Shown piece by piece: positions 54,361 through 64,000 of a stretch of 64,000 nt of DNA. The position numbers and the translations under genes were made by a program. Origin of the DNA: Sarcocystis neurona. Lineage: Eukaryota > Apicomplexa > Conoidasida > Eucoccidiorida > Sarcocystidae. Location: contig KL647296.1 in assembly GCA_000727475.1 (NCBI GenBank), positions 2,470,845-2,534,844 on the forward strand. Direction: 5' to 3'. Below the pieces are notes generated by a model. It had not been told where the DNA came from, ran no database searches, and saw nothing but the letters and a program-made list of their open reading frames with translations. The stretch's first letter is position 1, and every line of letters begins with the position of its first letter.

Positions 54361-54639
54361 AGAAGAAGGGTTCAAATAACACTCATCGAACAGAGAGTGA
54401 ATGACGAGCAACTATGCTAGAAATGAGAAAGGACTGTGGTAGAGAAAAGGAACCAATAATTCGTACGATAGAGAAAGTGAAATCAGAACAACTACTTACT
54501 CGCATACGTAAATGCGGAGGTATACGTAGGCATGCAGAGGCATCCACACACATTTGGATTTCTGTGTATGGAGCCATGACGCTGCGCACGAGGTCAGGAA
54601 CAAAAAAGCAGGGCATGGAAGAGATATAGAGGAATGATC

Positions 54640-54850
54640 TATGCACGTGCATTATGTATATATATATAGATGTATACACGTGTATACATATTGTATAGAT
54701 ATATATACACATATATAGATACGCACACTATATATGTATATATAATGTATATAGGGAGAGGGAAAGAGGCAGTATCTGCGTGTGCACACCGGTGCGTCCA
54801 CGTATATATATATATATATATATTACTCGGATGCCTGCAGGGGTGTCTGT
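54640..54850. repeat. TATA microsatellite
   Basis: TATATATAGATGTATAC array. No gene seen between here and about 56500 apart from bias-derived frames; a second TATA array lies at 55540-55800. Confidence 0.7.
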
Positions 54851-56529
54851 GCTTGTGATCGATTTATAGAGATAGATTCCGGAGAAGTCGTAGTCATGGG
54901 CAAGGACGTATGTAGGGGAGAAAAGAAAGGAAGGGAACACGTATTTGTATCTGCGTGCAGAAGATCCGCGTTCGTGCCCGTGAGGACATAAAGTGCAGGA
55001 AGAAAAAGAGAGGAAGGAAAGATACATATGCATCTCTCCTTGCACGAGTGTGCGGACGCACGCATACGTGGCATGTCCAAGAAATAAGGGAGTAACACGT
55101 GGACGATCGAAAAGACGTGTGCAGGTGAAAAGAAGTAGTTTCGTCGAAAAGGAAATATCGGCGATCTATATGTAGGAGTTTACTACTGGCGGCCCACAAA
55201 GAGTGAGAAACGTGGGCAGGAGAGAGACTGGGATGTGGACACTAAGTCGGTGCGCATGAATGGTTGAATAGAGAGAGAGTTCATCTCAATCAGAAGAAGA
55301 TTGTCTTTCACATATACAAGCTCATCTCTAAGTGTGTGGGTGTACCAATTTCTGTAGCTGCATGTAAAACCAGGGGAAGGCAGCAAGAAGGTAGTACCAC
55401 CCACGTGGCAGTGTGAAGAGGATAACGTGTAGAAATAGAAGCCACGTCACTACACCTATACACTTGTACGTTGATATATAGTTTTGTATGTATGGAAAAG
55501 GTACACAGAGGGGCACACGTCAGTGTCTATCTCTCCGTATAAATATGTATATACTTATACATTTAGTTATGTGTATGTAAGTATCGTATACAACGTATAG
55601 AACAAACGCATACAAAGACAACGTATTCTTTAACACACACACACACATATTTATGTGCATCTGTAGAAGGCAGAGACGTACACAAAGAAGATACGCGTGT
55701 GTGCCAACGTAAAGATATATGGAGACAGACGGACACACAGAGAGAGGCCGAGATAGACAGAGACGTATATCTACACATATATATATATATATTTCTTCCT
55801 CCAGTGGAGGAGCCCTTCGTGGAGAAGAAGCAATATTGTTCTGCATGTTTATATATGATGAAAAATAATGTACGGCGTAACAGATGCGTGCGGATGAAAA
55901 GAGAGTGGAAAGAGACACGAAGAGACAGGAGGGAAAGTGTATGTATGCCATGTAGAGGATTAGACGGAGAGAGAAAGGCGGGGATCACGTATGTTTTGGG
56001 GGATACGGATAGCTAAATCAATAATCAATATTAGAAAATGGGTACAGGGAGAGGTATAAGGAGGTTGAAATTTTGTAGAGAAGAAGAGGGAGAGCGACTC
56101 ACGGGAAGGAAAAGGAGAAGGAGGATGAGGGCCAAAAAGCCACCAATGGACAGGGAAAGAAAGGAAGGAGAGACCGATTACTCTACCTGAGCCTTCGGTC
56201 AGGTAGAATAAGAAAGTGCTGGAGTGTAAAGCAGAGTAAAAGTGCATGTCGCAAGAGGGGGAGACGGAAACAGGAAGGCACAGGACTTCACAGAACCGCC
56301 CAAAACAAGACGTTTCACACAAAGAGACTCTTGAGGAAACACAGTGAGGAGAGGGCAGGGCGAAAAGTTGCGGGGAGCGTTACAGATGGAGAATGGTAGA
56401 GTAACGGGGCTGGATATACGGAGAGGAAGGAAGAGAGAAGGCAGAGTGCGATAAGACAAAGAAGTGAAGTACATGTGAAAGAATCCTGGCGATGTAGAGA
56501 GAGATACACACTGTAAGGAAAGTTGGAAC

Positions 56530-56842
56530 ATGAGGAACCAGAACGTTGCCACGGCTGACGGCGCTGCTGGAGGCCAAGAAAATACTTTGCAGCCGACGGC
56601 AGCAGCAAAAGACCCGGAGAAAGAAAAAGAATAGCTCATTGGGCGGCAGTCTCGAGGATCACAAAGCGCTTTCCGGCGCTGCTGCTGAAGTACGCATCCT
56701 ACTGCTCTTTGTTCATATTTTTCTGCCACCGGGCTCTGCGTTAGAGACTGTGCCGCAGCTCCTGTGGGATACTTTGGTGCTGATGGTTCCTGGTGTGCTG
56801 CTGCTGATTTCGGCTCTGCTGCTCCAACATAGGTTTGCTTAA
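56530..56842 (+). CDS. Unresolved plus-strand coding-like stretch
   Basis: Two overlapping plus frames are protein-like. One starts at ATG 56530 (MRNQNVATADGAAGGQENTL, 34 codons to TAG). The other, to 56842, is basic and then has a hydrophobic helix (LVLMVPGVLLLISALLL) before TAA. A minus frame is also open. No splice model chosen. Confidence 0.2.
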
Positions 56843-57360
56843 TGCGGCTGCTGGGGGTCCACCATTGCGTGTAATCCCACCCTTTATCGAATATTTTTGC
56901 CGCTACAGGTGTTGCTGGTGGTCTCTGCTCCGAGGCTCCCGCTACACTTTATCTTGAGGCTGTAGCCGATTATTAAAACTCGCTAGTGCAGTTTCCGTGG
57001 GCGTCAAACGTGCTCAGCGGTCTTTGAAGTTAGCTGAACTGGTAAATGAGATTCGCTGCTGCTATCGGCGCTACTGCAAGTGTCACATATTTGTCTGCGC
57101 TATGTACAGAACTAGAAGGGAAGAGACAGTGAAGCAAAGTGCACGCAAACTTCCCCGCCGACTTCACGCGCACCTCGACCCATAGCAGGTGGTTCATATA
57201 CATAAATTGTACGCTAGTGATTTTTCCCTCATGTGTACTCGCCTGCATATCTGTATTATCATCCTCTATGCTCTCTTCAAAAAACAACCGCTCACCGATA
57301 CGACCGGGGTGACAACTCCCAGTGTGCTTGTTGCTGTTCTCGCGCGTGTTCCCGCAAACT

Positions 57361-57585
57361 TCAGCGAAAAGAACCATCCTTCTTGTGCAGAGACTTAGCA
57401 CGATAGTACTCGATTCGTGTGCGCAAAAGAGACGAAGAAGAAGCGGGCAAATTACTGGACAACTTCAAGGCAGGGTCTGCCTGGACGGGAAGAGGAGCGG
57501 GCAACCGATCATCGTAAAACTTAGAATGCACAGGTGGCTCGGTTGAGTATTTCTCTGTTGATTCCTCAGGAGCTGAATTACACAC
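57361..57585 (-). CDS. Unassigned minus-strand coding-like stretch
   Basis: Minus frame reading EESTEKYSTEPPVHSKFYDD and PLPVQADPALKLSSNLPASS, with a possible donor CGA|GTACTA. Neighbouring minus segments have good splice signals (donor ATCG|GTGAGC near 57303; acceptor CTTCTAG before 57111, leading to a hydrophobic C-terminus and TAA at 57030). Phases could not be reconciled into one chain. Confidence 0.3.
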   Translation of the reverse strand: MCNSAPEESTEKYSTEPPVHSKFYDDRLPAPLPVQADPALKLSSNLPASSSSLLRTRIEYYRAKSLHKKDGSFR

Positions 57586-57599
57586 TTACAATCCATGAC

Positions 57600-58930
57600 T
57601 CCAGCGTGTGTGTACCGAGAGACAGCTAGGTGAACGGATACGTTTGTATGCCTGTCTCAGTGATTAGGCGTCCTCATATTGTACGCGTGCATAGACGTGA
57701 GACAGATCGGGGCCTCTGCTAATATATTATCCGTCTGTCAAAAATCACTTTATTCATATATGCACATGTGTGTTTGAGGAGGACTAGAGTCGTTACGCAA
57801 ATGGAGAGGCCTAAGCAGAGCAGCAATGTCGTTCCTCAACAGAATGAACACGTACATGGTCAAATCGACTGGACTACGTAGACGTACGCACTGGTACACA
57901 TGCATGAGGTTAGTATGTGTTTGCCACAGAAGAAACTAGAACACACACATATATGTACAAACTATAAGGATACGTGCGTGAAGAGAAACATACATATGCA
58001 CTGCACACAGGTACATACATGTATGTATGCACATACGTGCATACATACGCTGCAAGATTCGAGACAGCTAGTTACACTTGTATGCACGCCGGTGTGCCAC
58101 CTGTAGCAGACAGAGACCAGCACTTGCAGGGCTTCCGTATACGTACGTAACAAGATACAGAGATACACAATTGCAGATATACGCTGCCTCTGAATCACCG
58201 TCGCTGATCTACAGGCAACTCTCGAAGGGTCCCAAACGAGTAAAGGCAGGAACACCGTGTGACCGTCTATGCTTTACATCATAGGGAAAGTACGGGCTTG
58301 CCGCTAAACGGAGTCATCGCCCTTGGGAACAAGTTTTCGTACGCACTCGGACAGACGAACAACATTTTCTATAGCTAATTAGTTACCCACGTATACACGC
58401 GTTTACAGGGTGGCCCCAGTTTCGTCAATCAGCGATGCAACTGTATGCATCTACGTGTGCTTCAGGATGGTGGAGGCTTTTTAAGAAAATTCGGCGTACA
58501 GGTCCGCCCTATAGCGGCTATGTCGTAGAAAAAATTGTACACGCATGCCACTGTGGAAAACACGGCTTCAGTCAGCAAACACTCTATGTAGGTGTACAAG
58601 TACACACTTACGCGTCGGAGGTTTACAAGTACTCACTTCCGCGTGCGTAAATTATATACCTGTGGACGCATGTGTCGTGCACAAACTCTGACGCCTAATA
58701 TCTCTCCGCTCCCATGCCTACACAGGCGTATGGTCGCATCTATAAGTATGTGTGTACGCGTGTGTATATGTAGATATACAGCTACTTACGTTTGTGCGGG
58801 CGAAACACAGCCATTGTCCTCCACATGTAGTTATAAGAGTCCTTTTTCATTAGAGCAGCAGGTGTTTTTGTACACACACGCAGGCGTCGTACCGTAGCCA
58901 CTGTCGTCCACACGCGTTTGGAGGGGCACT
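57600..58930. other. No gene assigned
   Basis: Balanced unique sequence; short frames only. No repeat array or RNA gene seen. Confidence 0.5.
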
Positions 58931-58940
58931 ATTTTATTCC

Positions 58941-59074
58941 TGCAACAGAAGTCCACGTGCACCCATGCGGGACTCGTCGTGAAGCGAGAAGAGAATTCGT
59001 GGATACCGTCGCATTTAGGTGTACAGGTACATATGCGTGCGTGCATGTTTGTACGTATTTCAGCGCATCAAAGC
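58941..59074. repeat. 134-bp direct repeat, copy 1
   Basis: Starts TGCAACAGAAGTCCACGTGC and ends CAGCGCATCAAAGC. Same length as copy 2 at 59686-59819 with three mismatches seen and no indels, so a recent duplication 745 bp apart. Not flanked by other recognisable repeats. Confidence 0.95.
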
Positions 59075-59358
59075 TACAGTCTGTCCCACTTACACAAAGG
59101 CGAACTCTGTTTGGTGAAATTTTTGCACAGAGCGCCGTCAGTGTTCTCTCTCGATGCCGGTGGGCTCACTGGTAAATTGCTGTTCTCTACCCAATGTCAA
59201 GGCGCATCCTCTGCTTGCTTCCACAAGTGTTTTCTCCCTGATCGTACATAGTACTAGCCTGTCTTCCGCTGCTAGGGCAGGCACTAGAAACTTTCATCTT
59301 GTTAACGTGCACACAAGGAGTCGCACTTCCCTTTGGCAGAAAATTACTGCAGATCTCC

Positions 59359-59515
59359 GGTTCTATTATTGTTGCTCCTCCCCTTCGCTTCGCCTTCTGT
59401 TTCTAACTGGCAGCCGGCGCCGCAGGCTCAACAGCTCCTTCGCATTTCGTTTCGGAGATTGCCACCTTCCTCACTTCAACAACAGTCCACGTCAACGTTC
59501 ATTCTCGTGGTAGAC
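59359..59515 (+). CDS. Candidate plus-strand exon
   Basis: After acceptor TTACTGCAG the plus frame begins hydrophobically (SPVLLLLLLPFASPSVS), then QPAPQAQQLLRISFRRLPP, and reaches a possible donor GTG|GTAGAC. Lies between the two 134-bp repeat copies. Weak. Confidence 0.2.
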
Positions 59516-59685
59516 ACGAACTGCTTGACTCCCAAAGACCAACGCTCGGCGTCTCAGCCAAGTACATCAGTACAGAGAGTTCCTCTTTCCTGGTACATGC
59601 ACGGTGTTGGCAAATGTTTTATACCATGAGGTTGACCGGAAGAATTTGTGACTTTGTCCTGTACTCGTATATAAAGATGTACTTC

Positions 59686-59819
59686 TGCAACAGAAGTCCA
59701 CGTGCACCCATGTGGGACTCGTCGTAAAGCGAGAAGAGAATTCGTGGATACCGTCGCATTTAGGTGTACAGGTACGTATGCGTGCGTGCATGTTTGTACG
59801 TATTTCAGCGCATCAAAGC
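59686..59819. repeat. 134-bp direct repeat, copy 2
   Basis: Partner of 58941-59074. Contains the same frames on both strands, so identical short translated segments occur twice; this is not evidence of coding. Confidence 0.95.
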
Positions 59820-59899
59820 CTTCAAAGAGGGCCTTTTTTCTTGTTTCTTTGCTTGTGACGTTGGGTAGGTGATAGACCACCAGAAACCACTAACAACAA

Positions 59900-62000
59900 C
59901 CCCGCACTACGTGTGCGTATATCTTCTGTACCTTGCTATTGCCTCCTACGTGTTTTTCACTAGCTCTGGGCCCTCTACGACATACACGACACGGCTGTCG
60001 GCGCTACTTTCCTCTGCAGACAGTAATCCTTTTTTCAATTTGTAAGTTGCAGAAACCAGCCAAACCAACGTCAGTGTAATTTTAGACGGTTTGATTCAGG
60101 ACTATCGACAACTGCCTATGTCCACGTCTGTATTACACACATACACACACAGAAATAGTTTCTTCAGTTTCCACTTATTCGCGACCACATGTGCCCCAAG
60201 CCGTGATATTTCTGTACTTGTCAGTTGTTTCGATCTTAGCGTTCTGTGCGCAGCTTCTGCAGTTTTACTGTACCTCTTCTAAAATTACACTCACGTCGTG
60301 ACTTTTCGAGTTGCTAAGAGGTTTTTCCATCCTGTCTGTGTAAGTGAGCACCACCCCCACCGTACAAAGTCCACCCAATTCTCATTCTTCACGTATTTTC
60401 ATATCTATAGGCACTACGGTGCTCACATTAGAAACCTTTGCCGTGGATACAGTTTCCCTGAGTGAACATATTTACATATTGATAGAGGCAGAGACTTCCT
60501 TATGAATGAAGCGTGAACACGAGTACATATTCACATAACTACAGCCGCAGGCACACATACACGTATGCACGCGCACAACCGACGTTGTAAAACCGCAGAG
60601 CTCGCATAGAAAAGAAGTGACTTTTGTCCACGTAACGAGGTTCGCGGTTCAGCGAGTCAGAGTGCTCGAAGGCGACTACGCTGGTACGACTCTGTCATCA
60701 GGTATTGCACATACGCAAAAACTAATTGAAAGTGCACTAGCCAGATCAAAACATTAGCAAGACAGTGTCTACCGCCATGGGTGCTCTTTACACGTCCGTG
60801 AACCATTTCTTTTAGCACTTTCGTGGAGTTGTGTACAGAAGTACGCAGGTATCTATATGTATAAATACATATATATATACATACATATACATTTATATAC
60901 CTGCAGAAGTACATACTTGCAAGTAGCGGTAATATTCTAAATATCTTTGTACAATTACGCATATGTAACTGAGGTCTTCACATGGATCGTCGATACCGCC
61001 CTTGTACGCGTCCACTGGTGTCACGCGTCACGGACTCTTTCTGGAGCAGAGAGCCGCAGCCACGTACGTGTACCTTACAGCGTCACAGTGAATCGCACTT
61101 CGTAAGGAGAGTGAGGTAGGACCCGCGTGTGTTCATTCGAAGAAGAAAGGTCAGTAAACAGACCAATAGCTCAGTTTTCCGCATTAAACATCGCACGTCG
61201 GGGAAAAATAGGCGAGGCATCTAACAAGAAATTTACAAGTGGCTGCCGCGTGCTTAAGTGAACCCCCTTCTTTGATGGCGAATTAGGGAAATAAGATGCC
61301 GACGAACAAAGTTTGACGTCTCAGTGAATGCCTGCATGCAGGGAAAATGGCTGGAGTTGACTTTCGAATACGCGTCTACACGTCAGTTGCTGCATGCACC
61401 TCTTTGGATATGAGTGTCAACCTCGCTGTAGCAGAAAAGTCAGATCTACTACGGTATGAGCAGAAAGGCAAACAATCCCTTCTTCTTTGAAGGGCATTCC
61501 AGTGCCGATGCACTTGCAGCGTGACCTTTTTTTAAGACTCTCAAGCACTCTAACTTTTGAAGCATACGCTTGCAAACAACCTCGGCGCCACGGTCATCCG
61601 TTTTTCTTCGAAACAGTTCGCTCTACGCATCTGGTTACAGGAAACCAATACACCTGTACACTTAGTAGGCAGGCAGTCATGGGGTGTAACGACCAAACAC
61701 GCAGGTATCTGCATACGCTTCCGCTCGCAGACAAATACCTGCACTACGGGGTGTTGGTACAAACAAGAAAAGAACTGCAAACCTCGTTCAACCGCTGACG
61801 CAGTTGTAACAGTCGCAAGAGGCAACACACTGCCGCGCAAGCACTTTTCACTGTGCTGGCGAATAAAATCTTTTTGTAGAAGAGGGCAGCGGTGCAGGAG
61901 CAGAAAATGCATTCGTGTCTCGGTTCATCCTTTTCTCGTTCTGCCTCTACTTCTTCCTTGACCTGTTGTATATGTGTGCGCGTGTCTACCGCGCAAGCTT
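59900..62000. other. No gene assigned
   Basis: Balanced unique sequence with one short TATA stretch at 60850-60890. Open frames up to 134 codons on both strands (61550-61961) without recognisable features. Confidence 0.5.
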
Positions 62001-62022
62001 GCATACATGTGTATGAATAGAT

Positions 62023-62241
62023 TTACCTCTCCACCGTGTTTAAACGCATGGAAGCATTTTTTTTAAAAAACAAAGTGGAGGGGGCTGCTGGGGTGCTCTT
62101 TCCGGCTGGGTAGAGAGCATGAATGCAGCTCTGTGCCTCTTCTTCTGTGAACTGCCTTCTTGCTTCAGGTATACTTATAGGACGGCATTCATTTAGCGTA
62201 TCTCTTCGGCTTCCTTTCGTGTCTGACGAAGTGGAAGTCAA
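62023..62241 (-). CDS. Second-frame extension of the membrane protein's last exon
   Basis: Immediately after the TGA at 62238 the minus strand stays open in another register to TAA at 62023. It reads SSDTKGSRRDTLNECRPISI and EARRQFTEEEAQSCIHALYP. The sequence is protein-like, so a frameshift (real or a base error) near 62250 would extend the cytoplasmic tail by about 70 residues. No usable intron was found to join them. Confidence 0.35.
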   Translation of the reverse strand: MTSTSSDTKGSRRDTLNECRPISIPEARRQFTEEEAQSCIHALYPAGKSTPAAPSTLFFKKNASMRLNTVER

Positions 62242-62440
62242 CGTTTCCGTGGCCTATGAGCGACAGTGCGAAACCCCGTAGCTTCCAAGTACTTCTTCCT
62301 TTCTCTGATATCCTTTTCCTCCGCGAGTCGAAATCGTCTGGCGCAGTACACGCCCAGCAGCACCAAGACAACCACTCCTAGACACACCAAAACGACAATT
62401 GCTTTCCCCCATGGACCTGCGTTCGCAAATACAGAAGAAC
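62238..62440 (-). CDS. Last exon of a type I membrane protein
   Basis: The minus-strand exon has acceptor TACGTCTTGCAG and two bases plus 66 codons to TGA. A short ectodomain end (SSVFANAGPWGK) is followed by one strong helix (AIVVLVCLGVVVLVLLGVYC) and a basic/acidic tail (ARRFRLAEEKDIRERKKYLE...). The stop-transfer RR after the helix suggests a type I protein with cytoplasmic C-terminus, the shape of coccidian surface or micronemal proteins, but no adhesive domain is visible in the window. Upstream exons lie to the right and beyond the window. Confidence 0.6.
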
Positions 62441-62639
62441 CTGCAAGACGTAAACGTATACATAAGAAAATCCTTATGCTGACATTTATTAAAAGAGATC
62501 TACGCGCACACACCTGTACACGCTCATCGCGTTTGCTACACAGCTAGCAGCAGGGGCACGCATGGATAAACATTCGCACAGGAGAGATGCCTCGCATACT
62601 CACGTCTAGCGAGCGGCCTACACATATACACATATTCAT

Positions 62640-63010
62640 GTACACATAAATATGCAAACATATACCTATCGTCGAAACCGTGAAATCCACACACACCTAT
62701 TTAGAGAACATTTGAGTACAAAGGACTAAATAGATCTGTACGGGCAACTCTAGTCGTATATAGATTTATCGGATGCATTAGGATGTACAGACGCACATGC
62801 ATACACATATGCACATATATGCTAATGTGTGTATATCTGGATACACGCCTTCAGAGCGATCGGCACAGGTGTACACATATGTATATGTATATAGTTACAT
62901 CTACCTAAATATTTCTGACGAGAAATATATACACCCACCTATACATATACATAGATGTGTTGAGGCGTATGTGCCGCTAAACAGTATAGCTTCCTATATA
63001 TATACACGAC
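62640..63010. repeat. TATA/ACACATA stretch
   Basis: Interrupted CACATATG/TATATAC units in the proposed intron upstream of 62440. Confidence 0.6.
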
Positions 63011-63140
63011 TGTGTTGCTGCTACTCTCTCTGTAGGAAGGCAGAGTTTTACGACGGAAAGAAGCCTGCCGTGAAGACTCGCACGTCGCAGAAGGTTGCTG
63101 CATACGGCCAAGACTAATTATTCACTTCTCTTTTCGTGAC

Positions 63141-63214
63141 CTGTGGCTGCGTGGGAACAAAGTCACTGTGGTGAGCACTTCGACAGAAGCCACCAATGGC
63201 CACTCCACCTGGTC
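63141..63214 (-). CDS. Candidate internal exon of the type I membrane protein gene
   Basis: 74 bases on minus. The acceptor CACGCGAAAG follows a pyrimidine tract (63225-63350) and the donor CAG|GTCACG is weak. Two frames are open: PGGVAIGGFCRSAHHSDFVP and DQVEWPLVASVEVLTTVTL. Neither gives the phase required at 62440, so another exon lies between or the frame is different. Confidence 0.35.
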
Positions 63215-63570
63215 CTTTCGCGTGGAAAAGAAAGAACGCTCGAGAGAGAAAAGGAGAAAAACAAGCAAGTCGAAGGAAGTAGACAGAGAGGGAAAAATGA
63301 TAAACGGGAGAGTGAGGAGAAGAAAGACATCAGCGGTCGGCTTGGAAGAGAGAGACGGTTCGCGAACTCCAGTTTGCAATATTGCACGCTACAAGCGTCT
63401 AGCGTGAGCGTGCACAAGAATAACATCTCTGCTAGGACACGTATCGTCTGAAGTACAGAAAGATACTTTGCTTTCTTCCTGCTTCCTAACAAGAGTAAAA
63501 GAGACCCATAAATTTTCTTGGCCTGTGTCTCCTCTGTCACGTGGAGCTTCTGCACGTAGAAACGTCTTAC

Positions 63571-63694
63571 TCAGTCCTTCCTGCGTGGAAGTATGGTTTT
63601 CTTCCGTCCGCGATGGTTCTCCCTCGCTACTCGCCTTGGCCTCCTTCGGCTGGCTTCCCCAGGGCGAAGCCGTACCTGGATTTGCAGTGCGCAT
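63571..63694 (-). CDS. Candidate internal exon, hydrophilic
   Basis: The minus frame from ATG 63694, or an upstream acceptor, reaches donor CTGA|GTAAGA at 63571. It reads MRTANPGTASPWGSQPKEAK and EGEPSRTEENHTSTQEGL. It ends in phase 1, as both downstream candidate exons can accept. A plus-strand frame covers the same bases. Confidence 0.35.
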
Positions 63695-63799
63695 GCAGCA
63701 GCGACAGTACCAGCCGACGGAAGTTTTCTCGCTCGGTCTCTCTCCTTACACACACACACACACATGTGAAGAGTAGAAAGAGGAAAAGCCCAACGTGCA

Positions 63800-64000
63800 G
63801 TGCGCCGTTGGTTGATGTGTGTGGAGTGCTGAAGAGGGACTGCTGTCGTTTGCCTGCAACTGCTGCTGTGGTGCTGACACCCTTCGGCTTGCGCCGCGCC
63901 TAAGCCACGTGCGTGCGCATGCAGCCGCAGCTGCTGATGGCGCCTTTACGCCCTTTCCTTCTCATCCCTGCTGCTGCTGCTGTCCACGAGAGACACGTTT
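63800..64000. other. Window edge with CTG triplets
   Basis: CTGCTGCTG runs on plus (63850-63990), CAG on minus. Probably further exon or intron of the minus-strand gene that continues beyond the window. Confidence 0.4.

Noticed and set aside
1..64000. Telomere-type AAACCCT arrays, rRNA and tRNA genes
   Set aside because: Looked for and not seen. Absence of tRNA is less certain by eye than absence of rRNA.

Overview
The window looks like nuclear DNA of a coccidian apicomplexan, most likely an eimeriid (Eimeria or Cyclospora). The reasons are very dense CAG/GCA trinucleotide tracts, some of them translated into Q/A/S runs inside exons; small exons split by introns of tens of bases to several kilobases; long TATA/TG arrays; and long purine/pyrimidine strand-biased tracts. 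The genus is inferred. No rRNA, tRNA or marker gene fixes it.

About 0.4-35.4 kb is dominated by minus-strand exons. The best-supported result is a chain of seven exons (24600 down to 11577) that splice into two filamin/ABP280-type immunoglobulin-like repeats. Exon lengths, GT/AG sites and reading phases all agree, although the domains are cut by introns of 0.65-4.3 kb. Upstream (35.4-27.2 kb) lie Q/A-rich and other coding-like exons on the same strand. Downstream are exon clusters at 2.5-1.9 kb and 0.85-0.43 kb, the last ending in a stop. They may belong to the same very large gene or to two or three adjacent genes; the sequence alone does not decide this. The introns are filled with CAG tracts, a 23-bp minisatellite containing an assembly gap (20382-21034), TAG/GTA repeats, compound minisatellites and TATA arrays.

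36-49.6 kb is compositionally balanced and mostly unassigned. It holds a few long open frames, a possible decayed Ty3/gypsy-like element (about 42.9-44.6 kb) and a candidate small plus-strand gene ending in a membrane segment (46.3-46.7 kb).

50227-53433 is the clearest single gene: an intact, apparently intronless plus-strand ORF of 1068 codons. It encodes a four-transmembrane protein laid out like a tetraspanin (three clustered helices, a huge loop, a fourth helix).

53.5-62 kb is largely non-coding, with purine tracts, TATA arrays and a 134-bp duplication. 62.0-63.9 kb contains the 3' exons of a minus-strand type I membrane protein gene whose 5' end lies beyond the window.

Most open frames elsewhere are products of stop-poor repeats and are not annotated as genes.
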